DNA of 64,000 nucleotides from Rana temporaria (Eukaryota > Chordata > Amphibia > Anura > Ranidae): NCBI RefSeq assembly GCF_905171775.1, contig NC_053490.1, positions 523,086,739-523,150,738 on the forward strand, in the 5' to 3' direction. Positions within the stretch are counted from its first letter, which is position 1. Every line of letters begins with the position of its first letter. Of the stretch, positions 45,389 to 56,049 are shown one piece after another. A model generated the notes under the pieces. It saw only the letters and a list, made by a program, of their open reading frames with translations, was not told where the DNA came from and did not search any database. Made by a program: the position numbers and the translations under genes.

Positions 45389-45730
45389 ACTTGCCGCAGC
45401 TTCTAATGCACATTGTGAGAAGCTCATAGTGTGCAGTGAAGTCAGAGTAAGCCGTTTCAGGACAAGAGCCGGTACCACAGTGCTGGAGTTTAGCTTTAAA
45501 GCTTCCGAAATGTATTACAGAAGAGTTGGCGGTCTGTAGGGAAGTGTGCGGCAGCCGGCAAACGGCTTTCTATCTGAAGCAATCGTGGTAATGATGCAAT
45601 GCCACCCTCTGCGCCCGGTGTCCTCAGCGAATGAGGGGATGTTGTTTTTGGCAAGGTAGTTGCAAAAGCAAACATTGTATCATTTAGCGAATGTTATATT
45701 TCCCTGATAGGATTTTATTATACTACAACA
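45389..45730. other. Unique-looking DNA
   Basis: About 340 bp, no gene or repeat recognised. Confidence 0.4.
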
Positions 45731-45839
45731 TGCTGCCACTTCACCTCCGGAAGATTTTCCCTTCCTTCATGACCGGGCCATTTTTTTACATTACTTTCAC
45801 TGAAAATTGTGCGGTGCTGCGGCGCTGTACCCAAATAAA

Positions 45840-46552
45840 GGGCTAGATTCAGATAGCCCGCCGTAAGTTTGTGCGGGCGTAGCGTATCTCAGATACGCTA
45901 CGCCACCGTAACTTAGTGAGGCTGGGGCTGGATTCACAAAGAACCTGCGCCCTAAGTTACGGCGGCGTAAGCGCGCCAAATTCAAATTGTGAAGAGGTGG
46001 GCGTGTTTTATGTAAATAAAACATGACCCCGCGTAAATGACGTCTCTAACGAACGGAGCATGCGCCGTCCGTGAACGTATCCCAGTGCGCATGCTCCTAA
46101 TCACGCCGCAAATAGTCAATGCTTTCGACGTGAACGTAATTTACGCAAAGCCCTATTCGTGAACGACTTACGCAAACGACGCAAAATTCAACGCTGTCCC
46201 GACGTCCATACTTAACATTGGATACTCCTCATATAGTAGGAGTAACCTTACGCCAGAAAAAGCCTTACATAAACGACGTAAAAAAATCCGCCAGGCGCGC
46301 GTACGTTTCTGAATCGGCGTATCTAGCTCATTTGCATATTCTACGCCGAAATCAACGGAAGTGACACCTAGCGGCCAGCGTAAATATGCACCCTAAGATA
46401 CGACGGCGTAAGAGACTTACGTCGCTCGTATCTTAGCAAAATTCCGGCGTATCTTGCTTTCTGAATACAGAAAAAAGATACGCCGGCGCATCCTAGAAGT
46501 TACGCGGCGTATCAACAGATACGCCGACGTAACTTCTTACTGAATCTAGCCC
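45840..46552. mobile_element. CpG-rich palindromic MITE, copy 6
   Basis: The ends are GGGCTAGATTCAG and CTGAATCTAGCCC. Paired tacgccgRcgta-type dyads run throughout, with aagcccgccgtaag and acctagcggccagcgtaaat. It interrupts the TTAA-type repeat. Confidence 0.85.
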
Positions 46553-46785
46553 ATAATGTATATCATTTTTCCCGAGAAATAGAGCTTTTTTTTGGTGGTA
46601 TTTAATCACCTCTGCGGTTTTTAATCATGGCAATTTTTTTTAAAAAATATATAATTTTTTCTTTCTGCTATAAAACATTGTAAAAATGTAATTTCTTCAT
46701 ACATTTAGGCCAATATGAATTCTGCTACATATTTTTGGTGAAAAAAAAAATCCCAATAAGCGTATATTGATTGGTTTGGTACTAA

Positions 46786-47475
46786 GGGCCAGATTCACGT
46801 AGAATCGCGGCAGCGTAACTTATCCTAGATAGGTTACACCGCCGCAATTTTTCATCGCAAGTGCCTGATTCACCAAGCACTTGCGATGAAAACTACGCCC
46901 GTGGCCTCCGGCGCAAGGCGGGCCAATTCAAATGGGCGTGTGCCATTTAAATTAGGTGCGCTCCCGCGCCGGACCTACTGCGCATGCTCCGTTTCTTAAC
47001 TCCCGCCGTGCTTTGCGCGCCGTGACGTCATTTTTTTGAACGGCGACGCGAGTAGCGTACTTCCGTATTCCCGGACGGCTTACGCAAACGACATTAAATT
47101 TTGAATTTCGACGCGGGAACGACGGTCATACTTTAGACAGCAATACACTTGCTGAGTAAAGTTAGGGCACCAAAAAAAACGACTAACTTTGCGACGGGAA
47201 ACTTGACTAGCGGCGACGTAGCGAACGCGAAAAACCGTTGTGGATCCGCCGTAACTCCTAATTTGCATACCCGACGCTGGTTTACGACGCAAACTCCCCC
47301 CAGCGGCGGCCGCGGTACTGCATCCTAAGATCCGACAGTGTAAAACAATTACACCTGTCGGATCTTAGGGATATCTATGCGTAACTGATTCTATGAATCA
47401 GCCGCATAGATAGAAACAGAGATACGACGGCGTATCAGGAGAAACGCCGTCGTATCTCTTTTGTGAATCTGGCCC
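46786..47475. mobile_element. CpG-rich palindromic MITE, copy 7
   Basis: The ends are GGGCCAGATTCAC and GTGAATCTGGCCC. The interior has gtgacgtcatttttttgaac, a gcgcatgctccg block and catcctaagatccgacagtg. It interrupts the same TTAA-type repeat as copy 6. Confidence 0.85.
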
Positions 47476-47724
47476 AATGGGTCTACAAACTATGGGATAC
47501 ATACTAGAATTTTTATTTTATTTTTAATGCTAGTAATGGCGGCGATCAGCGACCTATAGCGGGACTGCGATATTGCAGCGGCCAATCTGGCACTAACTGA
47601 CTTTTTTTGACACTTTGCGGGAACCAGTGACACTAATATAGTGATCAGTGCTAAAAAAAATATGCACTGCCACTGTACTAATGACATCAGGGGCGATCAA
47701 AGGGTCAAATGTGTGCCTAGCCAG

Positions 47725-48013
47725 CATAGGTGTGCGCAATACTTTGGCATTAGGGTGTGCACCCCAAAGCTCAAACGCACTACCGATCACTCACAATCTT
47801 CATTCAGAAAGGGAAGGGGCCAGTAAATGGCATATTTACTGGCCCCTTCCCCCACTCATTGTAAAACATCCACAGCAACAACCGATGGGAGAGGGGGGGG
47901 GGGGAGCCGGCAGTGCTGTAGGGGGAAGGTGGGGGAGCCAGGGCAGTAGGGGGAATCTGTTCTGCACAGGGTGATTAGGGTGATTGCCTGGGCACACCTG
48001 ACACACACCTATG
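47725..48013 (-). mobile_element. 289-bp hAT-type MITE, CATAGGTGTGCGC family, copy B
   Basis: The perfect 8-bp duplication CTAGCCAG flanks it (47717-47724, 48014-48021). It is inverted relative to copy A at 30197, with the same ggggaaggggccagtaaat hairpin block and a G-run. No coding capacity. Confidence 0.9.
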
Positions 48014-48429
48014 CTAGCCAGTGTTTATATGTACAGTATGTGGAGCTTTTACTAAGGGACGTGCTGGTTTTTTATTACCTGCATTGCAGGGAAAGAAATT
48101 CCACGGCATCCCTGCTGTCAGGACAGAGCTCTGCCTTGTTTACATAGAGCTCTATCCAGCCTCTCTTCCCGGAGATCACCCGTTGCCGGTGGACATCCAT
48201 TCGCCTGCACGTGCTTATCGGCTTCTGCTGCGACCAATCAGAGCAGAAGTGGCGCGTGCGCGTCCCCTAGGAAACAGAATTATGTTATATACTGTATGTC
48301 CAATCGCAACTAATCACATGTACACAGAGTTGCCAGTTATAGGCAGTCCTTTCCTCCCATGCTCTGTCTGTGTGAGGAAAGGAGAGACGTTAACTGGCAA
48401 GACTATCAGTACATTGTTTACACTGATTA

Positions 48430-49425
48430 TCAGTGCAGCCTCATCAGTGTCAGTCAGTGCCCATCAGTACTGCCTATAAGTGCCCACCAGTGCCGCCTAT
48501 TCTTGCCGCCTATCAGTGCCCACCAGTGTCGCCTCATCAGGGCCCATCAGTGTTGCCTATAAGTGCCCATCAGTGCAGGATATCAGTGCCCATCAGTGTG
48601 GCCTCATCAGGGTCCATCAGTGCAGCCTCATCAGTGCCTCCCCCTCAGTGCCAATCAATGCTGATTAGTGCCAATCAGTGCCCATCAATGCAGCCTTATC
48701 AGGGTCCATCAGTGCAGCCTCATCAGTGCCTCCTCTTCAGTACCCATCAATGCAGATTAGTGCTAATCAGTGCAGCCTCATCAGGGCCCATCACTTCAGC
48801 CCATCAGAACAGCATACTGTATCAGTGCCCATTAATGCAGTCTATAAGGGCCCACCAGTGCAGCCTCATCAGGGCCCATCAGTGTCACCTCATCAGCACC
48901 CATCAGTGCAGTCTATCAGTACCCATCAATGAAGATGAGTGCCAATCAGCACCCATTAGTGCAGCATATCAGTGCCCATCAATGCAGTCTATCAGGGCAT
49001 ATCAGTGCAGCCTCATCAGGGCCCATCAGTGCAGCCTCATCAGGGCCCATCAATGTCACCTCATCAGTGCCCTTCAGTGCAGTCTATCAGTGCCTCCTCC
49101 TCAGTACCCATCAATGAAGATGAGTGCCAATCAGCACCCATTAGTGAAGCATATCAGTGCCCATCAATGCAGTCTATCAGGTCCCATCAGTGCAGCCTCA
49201 TCAGGGCCCATCAGTGCAGCCTCATCAGGGCCCATCAGTGTCGCCTCATCAGGGCCCATCAGTGCAGTCTATCAGTGCCCATTAGTGCAGTCTATTAGTG
49301 CCCATCAGTGCCTCCTCCTCAGTACCCATCAATGAAGATTAGTGCCAATCAGCACCCATCAGTGCAGCCTCATCAGGGCCCAACAGTGCAGCCTATCGGT
49401 GCAGCCTCCTCAGCACACATCAGTA
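48430..49425. repeat. Minisatellite of catcagtgcagcctcatcag units
   Basis: About 12/24-bp units (catcagtgcagcctcatcag, ggcc or tgcc) in irregular order, plus longer duplications containing atgaagatgagtgccaatca. A higher-order duplication links 48925-49110 and 49115-49330. Frames of up to 300 aa are artefacts. Confidence 0.9.
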
Positions 49426-49685
49426 AATAACAGAAACTTAGATCAAAGTTTGTTTTTTTTGGTCATTCATTTGTTTAGCAAAAATCCCCCCCCCCCCCCG
49501 GTAATTTAAAGAATGATAAAAATGTCATATGGGTTCAGTGTTCCATGACCGTAAAATTCTCATTCAAAGTGTGACAGCGCTGAAAGCTGAAAATTGGTCT
49601 GGGCGGGACCGTCTACGCTGAGCCCCACTACTTAAAGCGGAGGTTCACCCTAAAACATTTTCCTACCTTTACATTATGCTCTCTT

Positions 49686-50645
49686 GTAGGCATGTGCATT
49701 TCGTTTCGTTCCGAATCGAAATTCGGACGAATTTTTCATTATTCGGACATTCGGATGCATACGAATTCCCGAATTGCAATATTAACGAATTTAACCGAAT
49801 CCGAACGAACGTTTTCGAATCGAAAACCCGCGGACGATATTCAATCGAATTCGAAAACAATTCGATTCGAAAACAAATTCGAATGAAAATTGAAAGCAAA
49901 TTTGAATCAAAATCTAAAAAATTTCAATCGATTTCTAAAAAAGAATACAATAAAATAAAATATAAAATAATAAAACAATAGAATGAAAATCAAAGAATAG
50001 TAAAGAACAGAATGGAATGTAATAGAATGTAATCAAATACAATATAATATGACCTGGCGGCTTCTTCTATCGATCTTCCATCTTCTGAAATTCGAATAGA
50101 AGAATATTAGAATAGAGTAGAATAAAATAAATATATATATATATATTTTTTTTTATTATTCTACTCTTCTAATATTTTTCTATTTGAATTTGAGTTCATT
50201 CTATATGAATTTCGAATTTCAGAAGATGGAAGATAGATAGAAGAAGCCGCCAGGTCATATTATATTGTATTTGATTACATTCTATTAAATTCCATTCTGT
50301 TCTTTACTATTCTTTGATTTTCATTCTATTGTTTTATTATTTTATATTCTATTTTATTGTATTCTTTTTTAGAAATCGGTTGAAATTTTTTAGATTTTGA
50401 TCAAAATTTGCTTTCAATTTTCATTCAAATTTGTTTTCGAAACGAATTGTTTTCGAATCCGATTGAAATATTAACGAATCCGGTCGAAATATTTTCGAAT
50501 CCAACCAGATTTTTCGAAATTCGGTCGAAAACGAACGAATTCCGAAAACGAATTTAACACATGTAACGAATCTAACTTAACTCAATTAATTAAATAACGA
50601 ATTAAAACGAAACAAAACAAATTTTTCCCTTTTGCACATGCCTAC
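49686..50645. mobile_element. 960-bp foldback element (AT-rich long inverted repeat)
   Basis: gtaggcatgtgcatttcg at the left and tttgcacatgcctac at the right are inverted, and the whole element folds on a centre near 50140 (tatatatatata). Matching arm blocks include gacctggcggcttcttctat and ggaatgtaatagaatgtaat with their inverses. Outer arms are rich in cgaattcg-type motifs. No coding capacity. Confidence 0.85.
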
Positions 50646-50659
50646 TCGCTTGCAACAGT

Positions 50660-51358
50660 GGGCTAGATTCAAGTACAATTGCGCATTTTTTACAGAGGCG
50701 CAGGGCGCTGCCCTTGATTCACGGAGCAGTAGCTCCGTAAATTGCGTGGGCGCGCCGGCAAAATGCCCGGCGCAAGCGCGCGCAATTTAAATGATCCCGT
50801 AGGGAGCGGGAATCATTTAAATTAGGCGCGTTCCCGCGCCGATCGTAGAGCGCATGCTCCGTCGGGAAACTTTCCCGACGTCTATTGCGGCAAATGACGT
50901 CGCAATGACGTCATTTGCTTCAAAGTGAACGTGAATGGCGTCCAGCGCCATTCACGAATCACTTACGCAAACTACGTAAATTTGAAATTTCGCGACGTGG
51001 GAACGACGGGTATACGTAACATTGGCTGTCCCTGCTAATAGCAGGGGCAGCCTTACGCGAAAGACGCCGTACGGAAACGACGTAAACTGCGTACGCAGGG
51101 CTCGCGCAACGTTGTGAATCGGCGTTAGTATGCAATTTGCATACTATACGCTGAGCACAACGGGAACGCCACCTAGCGGCCATCGCAAGAACGCAGCCTA
51201 AGATATGCGGGCATAAGAGCCTTATGCCGCGCATATCTTAGGCTGCTGTCGGCGTAACGAGGTTCCTGAATCAGGAGCATTCGTTACGCCGGGGCAAGTA
51301 AGCAATTGCGCTGCGTAACTATGGTTACACAGGCGCAATTGCTTCTTGAATCCAGCCC
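50660..51358. mobile_element. CpG-rich palindromic MITE, copy 8
   Basis: The ends are GGGCTAGATTCAAG and CTTGAATCCAGCCC. The interior shares cgcgcaatttaaatgatccc, gcaaatgacgtcgcaatgac and ggcgtccagcgccattcacg with copy 1. Confidence 0.85.
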
Positions 51359-51368
51359 AATGACAGTA

Positions 51369-51770
51369 TGCGTTTTTTTGGGGTTTTTTCGCTGTACATA
51401 CCTTCGTACAGCTATTTTTCCCCACGGCTTCCAGGTAGTGAATCACGCGGGAGTGGGCGTTCCTATCCAGCAGGTGATTGACGTGATGACAAAAACTACC
51501 TTCCCCCGTCGCATAAGGAGCGTCACGAGTTGCCGAAAGAAGCCAAACGGCGGTGCGCAGGCGCCGTATAGCGCCGACTCGCCATTCGGCTTCTTTCGGC
51601 AACTCGTGACGCTCCTTATGCGACTGGGGGGGGGAGGTAGTTTTTGTCATCATGTCAATCACCTGCTGGATAGGAACGCCCACTCCCGCGGGATTCACTA
51701 CCCGGAAGCCGGGGAAGAAAATAGCTGTACGAGGTATGTACAGCAAAAAAAAAAAAAAAAACGGCATACT
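51369..51770. repeat. About 400-bp palindrome
   Basis: Arms of about 190 bp pair around 51570: gagcgtcacgagttgccgaa with its inverse, gggcgttcctatccagcagg with its inverse, and the ctgtacatacc / ggtatgtacag outer pair. It is probably the core of the TTAAAGCGG element. Frames of 170-181 aa across it are palindrome artefacts. Confidence 0.85.
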
Positions 51771-51836
51771 GTTATTGTCGAGAGTCAGCTCAATGTAATG
51801 TTAGAAAATAGTGTTTAGGGTTAATCCCCGCTTTAA

Positions 51837-52379
51837 TAAGAACCCGGAAGTGCATTATATTACTTCAGGGTTCAGATGCCACTTTCCCTGGCCGCTGCGG
51901 CCAGAGAAGAAGCTAATGGAACGTGATATGCTCTCCATTAGCTACAATGGAGAGCAGGTGAGACATCAGGGTTTTTTTTGGCAGTGAAAGGGTTAAAGGT
52001 ATCACTACACGGCATTTTTCAGTTTCTTTGTGCATCCTGCGATATTCATGCATTGAAATGCACAATTGGCTGGACGTGTGACACGCGGCTTATTCACACT
52101 CTCCTGGCCTCCAAAGAGCCAGAATTAGTGGCGGCTTTCATATGATTACTGCCTGATCAGCCACTTGACAGCTTAATGAGTAAACCCTTCAAGCTCCGCT
52201 CACCCTGTCTACAGCCAGCTATTAGACATGATAGTCTTCTCACTGGACGCAGGTATCGGGGGAAGGGAAACGTTTACCCGTCATTCTTATATATTTACCA
52301 GGGGCGACGTTGTACATAGCTAAGATTACACTAAGCATCCAATCATGTACAGTACATAGGGGGACTGGAGCCTACCCAT
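51837..52379. other. Unique-looking DNA; possible conserved non-coding segment
   Basis: The 52010-52260 part (for example ttaatgagtaaacccttcaa) has balanced composition and no repeat character. No coding or RNA evidence. Confidence 0.3.
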
Positions 52380-53900
52380 TTCCATGCTTGATGGGATCAC
52401 ACCCACTTCCAGGAAGAATCCTACTCATTTACAGACTTTGTGCTATCCTACCATTTCCGGTCTTGGTGGGATCCTACCCATTACCAGGCTTGGTGGGATC
52501 CTACCCATTACCAGGCTTGGTGGGATCCTACCAATTTCCGGTCTTGGTGGGATCCTACCCATTATCAGGCTTGGTGGGATCCTATCCATTACCAGGCTTG
52601 GTGGGATCCTACCCATTATCAGGCTTGGTGGGATCCTACCCATTATCAGGCTTGGTGGGATCCTATCCATTACCAGGCTTGGTGGGATCCTATCCATTAC
52701 CAGGCTTGGTGGGATCCTATCCATTACCAGGCTTGGTGGGATCCTATCCATTACCAGGCTTGGTGGGATCCTATCCATTACCAGGCTTGGTGGGATCCTA
52801 TCTATTACCAGGCTTGGTGGGATCCTATCTATTACCAGGCTTGGTGGGAACCTATCCATTACCAGGCTTGGTGGGATCCTATCCATTTCCAGGCTTGGTG
52901 GGATCCTTTCCATTACCAGGCTTGGTGGGATCCTACCCATTTCCAGGCTTGGTGGGATCCTACCCATTACCAGGCTTGGTGGGATCCTACCCATTACCAG
53001 GCTTGGTGGGATCCTACCCATTTCCAGGCTTGGTGGGATCCTACCCATTTCCAGGCTTGGTGGGATCCTACCCATTACCAGGCTTGGTGGGATCCTACCC
53101 ATTACCAGGCTTGGTGGGATCCTACCCATTACCCGGCTTGGCGGGATCCTACCCATTTCCAGGCTTGGTGGGATCCTATCCATTACCAGGCTTGGTGGGA
53201 TCCTGCCTATTACCAGGCTTGGTGGGATCCTACCCATTTCCAGGCTTGGTGGGATCCTATCCTTTACCAGGCTTGGTGGGATCCTACCCATTTCCAGGCT
53301 TGGTGGGATCCTACCCATTACCAGGCTTGGTGGGATCCTACCCATTACCAGACTTGGTGGGATCCTATCCATTACCAGGCTTGGTGGGATCCTACCCATT
53401 TCCAGGCTTGGTGAGATCCTACCCATTTTCAGGCTGTGTGGTATCCCATGCATTTCCAGGCTCAGCAGAATCCTACCCATTTGCAGGCTTAGTAGGATCC
53501 CACCTATTTTCTGGCTTGGTGGGGTCCTACCCAATTCTAGGCTTGGTGGTATCCAACCCATTTCCAGGCTTAGCGGGATCCTACCCATTTCCAGGCTTAG
53601 CAGGATCCTGCTAAGTTCCAGGTATAGTGGGAGTCTACCCAGTTTCAGGCTTAGACTGATCCTATCCATTTCCAGGCTTAATATGATCCTACCCATTTCC
53701 AGACTTACCAACATCCCAGGCTTGGTGGGATTCTACCCAATTCTAGGCTTGGTGGTATCCAACCCATTTCCAGGCTCAGCAGGATCCTACCCATTTCCAG
53801 CCATAGCTGAATCCTATCTATTTCCAGGCTCAGCAGGACCCCACTCATTTCCAGACTCGGTATGATCCTTCCCATTTTCAGCCTTAGAAGGATCCTACTT
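52380..53900. repeat. 27-bp minisatellite, about 37 close units plus degenerate flanks
   Basis: The unit is ggcttggtgggatcctaccc plus attacca (27 bp). The period is a multiple of three, so three plus frames and one minus frame stay open for 320-490 codons; the frames encode 9-residue repeats such as GSYPLPGLV. No start context, splice signal or codon bias favours one frame. Units degrade gradually from 53430 to 53900. Confidence 0.95.
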
Positions 53901-54058
53901 CTTTCTAGGCTCGGCTGGGGTTACCTTTTTTGCATAAAATTCTGCACTGGGAGTAGGATGCAGTGGGGCATGGTGCACATTTTGTGGATGGGCTTGAGTT
54001 TATGTAAGGTTGTCACCTATTCTGGGGGGAAAAATCCCAACCTGTCTCCTTTTAAAAG
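53901..54058. other. Short spacer
   Basis: No feature recognised. Confidence 0.4.
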
Positions 54059-54290
54059 TGATACACTACACTAACCTACCTGATTCCTACACACTGACCA
54101 CTACACTAACCTACCTGATTCCTACACTGACCACTACACTTACCTACCTGATTCCTACACTGACCACTACACTGAGCTACCTGATTCCTACACTGACCAC
54201 TACACTAACCTACCTGATTCCTACACTGACCTACCTAATTCCTACACTGACCTACCTGATTATTGCACTACACCCCCCCCCCCCCCCAAT
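54059..54290. repeat. 33-bp minisatellite and C-run
   Basis: About six units of ctacctgattcctacactga plus ccactacactaac (33 bp; shorter near the end), followed by a 17-C run at about 54273-54289. Confidence 0.92.
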
Positions 54291-54320
54291 GAACAGTGTA
54301 GATCGGTTGATTTTGCTCAC

Positions 54321-54467
54321 CTCTCCATGGTCTTCATGATAATCTATCGGAGAAGGGCTCTCTCCAGAGCACCAGGTACTGTTTCCGACACCCAACCGCT
54401 CCTCAGTATCCCCTGCCAAGAGCTTCTCCAATAGCTGCTGTACGCTCTGCACCGCTCCTCCCCTTCG
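54321..54467 (-). CDS. Candidate internal exon (weak)
   Basis: On the minus strand, a TG-rich stretch ending acaacag (54470-54468) could be a splice acceptor, and gagag|gtgagc (54321/54320) matches a donor. The enclosed 147 nt is open in phase 0 on both sides (49 residues, including LLEKLLAGDTEERLG). That segment vaguely resembles the C-lobe of AGC kinases, but the rest does not, so I assign no family. The acceptor has a poor pyrimidine tract. Confidence 0.2.
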
Positions 54468-54830
54468 CTGTTGTCACACACACACACGGGCCGCCCACAC
54501 CAGAGGGATCATGGCGGACAGGCTGGACTACAGGAGTTCCTGGGCGGGGGGGGGGGGGGGCAACACGGCACACTTGGGGCGGCACAGTAATGATTTTGCG
54601 CCATCCCCAAATGTTGCACCCGGGACGAGAGTACCAGCTGTACCCCCCCCCCCTCAATGCCACTGCAATCCGGGGACAAATCCGGGGACGGACTGGCTCC
54701 AGGGACAGTGTCCTCAATCCGGGGACTGTCCCCGGGGATGTCTGGTCACCATATATATTACACTACCTCTTTCGGCACTTGTTTGCTGAAGGTTCAAAGG
54801 ACTTTGAATATACACTGAGCACCTGAGATC
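54468..54830. repeat. CA-repeat, G/C-runs and ccggggac-type repeat
   Basis: A (CA) run at 54475-54486, a G-run at 54544, a C-run at 54643, and repeated atccggggac / ggggacggactgg blocks at 54668-54745. Low-complexity or old repeat. Confidence 0.5.
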
Positions 54831-55257
54831 TAAGATGCTGAAAAAGCCTTAGAAATTACGAGGACAGAGCAGTTATATAGAAAATGAAGGTTAAAGTTTA
54901 TTCCCTGCACTGATGCCGTCTTCTTCCCTGACAACTTCTCTGCACAGCTCCCTATTAATGTTCTAAGCAGAGCCTTTGCTCACAATTCCTTTCATTCTGT
55001 CTTTCCCAACTCTCCATCAGGCCGTCCTACAGCTGCCAAATTCCCTTTAATTCCAGCCCTGTAAAATATATCACTGTGTGTCAGATAAAGACCTAATCTC
55101 CGTCTATGGAACAATCTTCGGTCATCTGACAAAAGCCAAGAGAGACGTTTCGTAATGAAGATTACACAATCCTTCCGGAATTATCTGTAGATGCCGAGCT
55201 CAGAAGTACACATGAAATAACAAATAAACGCACACTGTGCCCCATGTATGGGGCGTC
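54831..55257. other. Unique-looking DNA; possible conserved non-coding segment
   Basis: Balanced composition without repeat features (for example ttcctttcattctgtctttc). It abuts the hAT/gypsy nest. No coding evidence. Confidence 0.3.
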
Positions 55258-55819
55258 TCCTGACCCAGGGCCGATCCTAGGCAGGGTGCACAGGGTGCAT
55301 TGCACCCAGGCGCCTGTAGAGGTGGGGGCGCCGAAGTGCCAGAGTTCTCCCCTCCCTCCTTCTCTCCTTGTTTGTGTCCGTCCAGAACTAGTGTTCTGAG
55401 CATAGGTATGTGTCCGTCCAGAACTGATGTGTGAGCATAGGGCACCCCGCCCAGCCTGGCAGTGCTCGGGGGAGGGGCCCCTCCTCTTCCTGACATGAGA
55501 GTTCTAGTTTTCAGTGGCTGCTGAGTGCTGATGTGCAGGAATTAATTCCTAACACTGGGAGTCTTGGATCCCGCACATACTCCACCAACTCCAGTTGGAA
55601 TGCCTCCCACTCCCATCTCTATCTCAGGCTGCACAGAGAGAGAATCAAGATGAGTCACAGTGTTCAGTGTGCTGGGGGATGGCATCCCCAGCATCCCTTT
55701 ACATGTGCTCTGGGCTGCCCCTGCTCTAGATGTTTTATGGCATGATAGATTGCATAGGATACACAGCCCCTGCCCATTCCTGCGCCTAGTCCATCTACAG
55801 ATGTGATATATAATGAGAT

Positions 55820-56048
55820 TGTTATACCTGAAGGGTTTCACATGTACTGGCACTTTAAGGCTGGCTCCACCCAGCAGTGATGACAAGGGTCAAGGGGCAT
55901 AGTAGCCATCTTAGAGAGACCACATGTAGAAAGCAGAGATAACCTGTAATGTCCTGAGATGCATGTTCTAGGGTACAGCATGTACTGAATAAACATCCAT
56001 TGTACCAGACCAGAGTCTTGTCTCCCTCTCAACACAGAGGATATAACA
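55820..56048 (+). repeat. 5' LTR of gypsy element
   Basis: It starts TGTTATA and ends TATAACA (7-bp inverted ends). A polyadenylation signal AATAAA is at 55988-55993, about 55 bp before the LTR end. No clear TATA box is seen upstream. Identical to the 3' LTR. Confidence 0.95.
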
Positions 56049-56049
56049 G

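Larger units (their letters stand above)
45731..49635. mobile_element. TTAA-type repeat expanded by three insertions and a minisatellite
   Basis: The segments 45731-45839, 46553-46785, 47476-47724 and 48014-48430 form the usual order of this repeat (ccacttcacctccggaag, tttggtggtatttaatcacc, aatggcggcgatcagcgacc, then the minisatellite). The right end gagccccactac runs into TTAA at 49632. The left TTAA is degenerate. Two palindromic MITEs and one hAT MITE interrupt it. Confidence 0.7.
49632..51836. mobile_element. TTAA-bounded element containing three inverted-repeat blocks
   Basis: The left end TTAAAGCGGAGGTTCACCC and right end gggttaatccccgctttaa are an inverted pair at TTAA borders. Only about 60 bp at the left and 80 bp at the right, plus the central hairpin at 51369-51770, belong to it. 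The rest is the foldback element (49686-50645) and a MITE (50660-51358). No transposase. Confidence 0.75.

Noticed and set aside
49676..49981. 101-aa Ile/Asn/Glu-rich frame
   Set aside because: It lies in the AT-rich arm of the foldback element; the composition explains the frame.
51222..51818. Frames of 181 aa (-) and 170 aa (+) as genes
   Set aside because: They lie across a near-perfect palindrome and encode near-identical segments on both strands, as expected from the inverted repeat.
52310..53865. Frames of 434, 493, 324 and (minus) 423 aa
   Set aside because: A 27-bp tandem repeat leaves every frame without stops open. Simultaneous openness on both strands argues against selection for coding.
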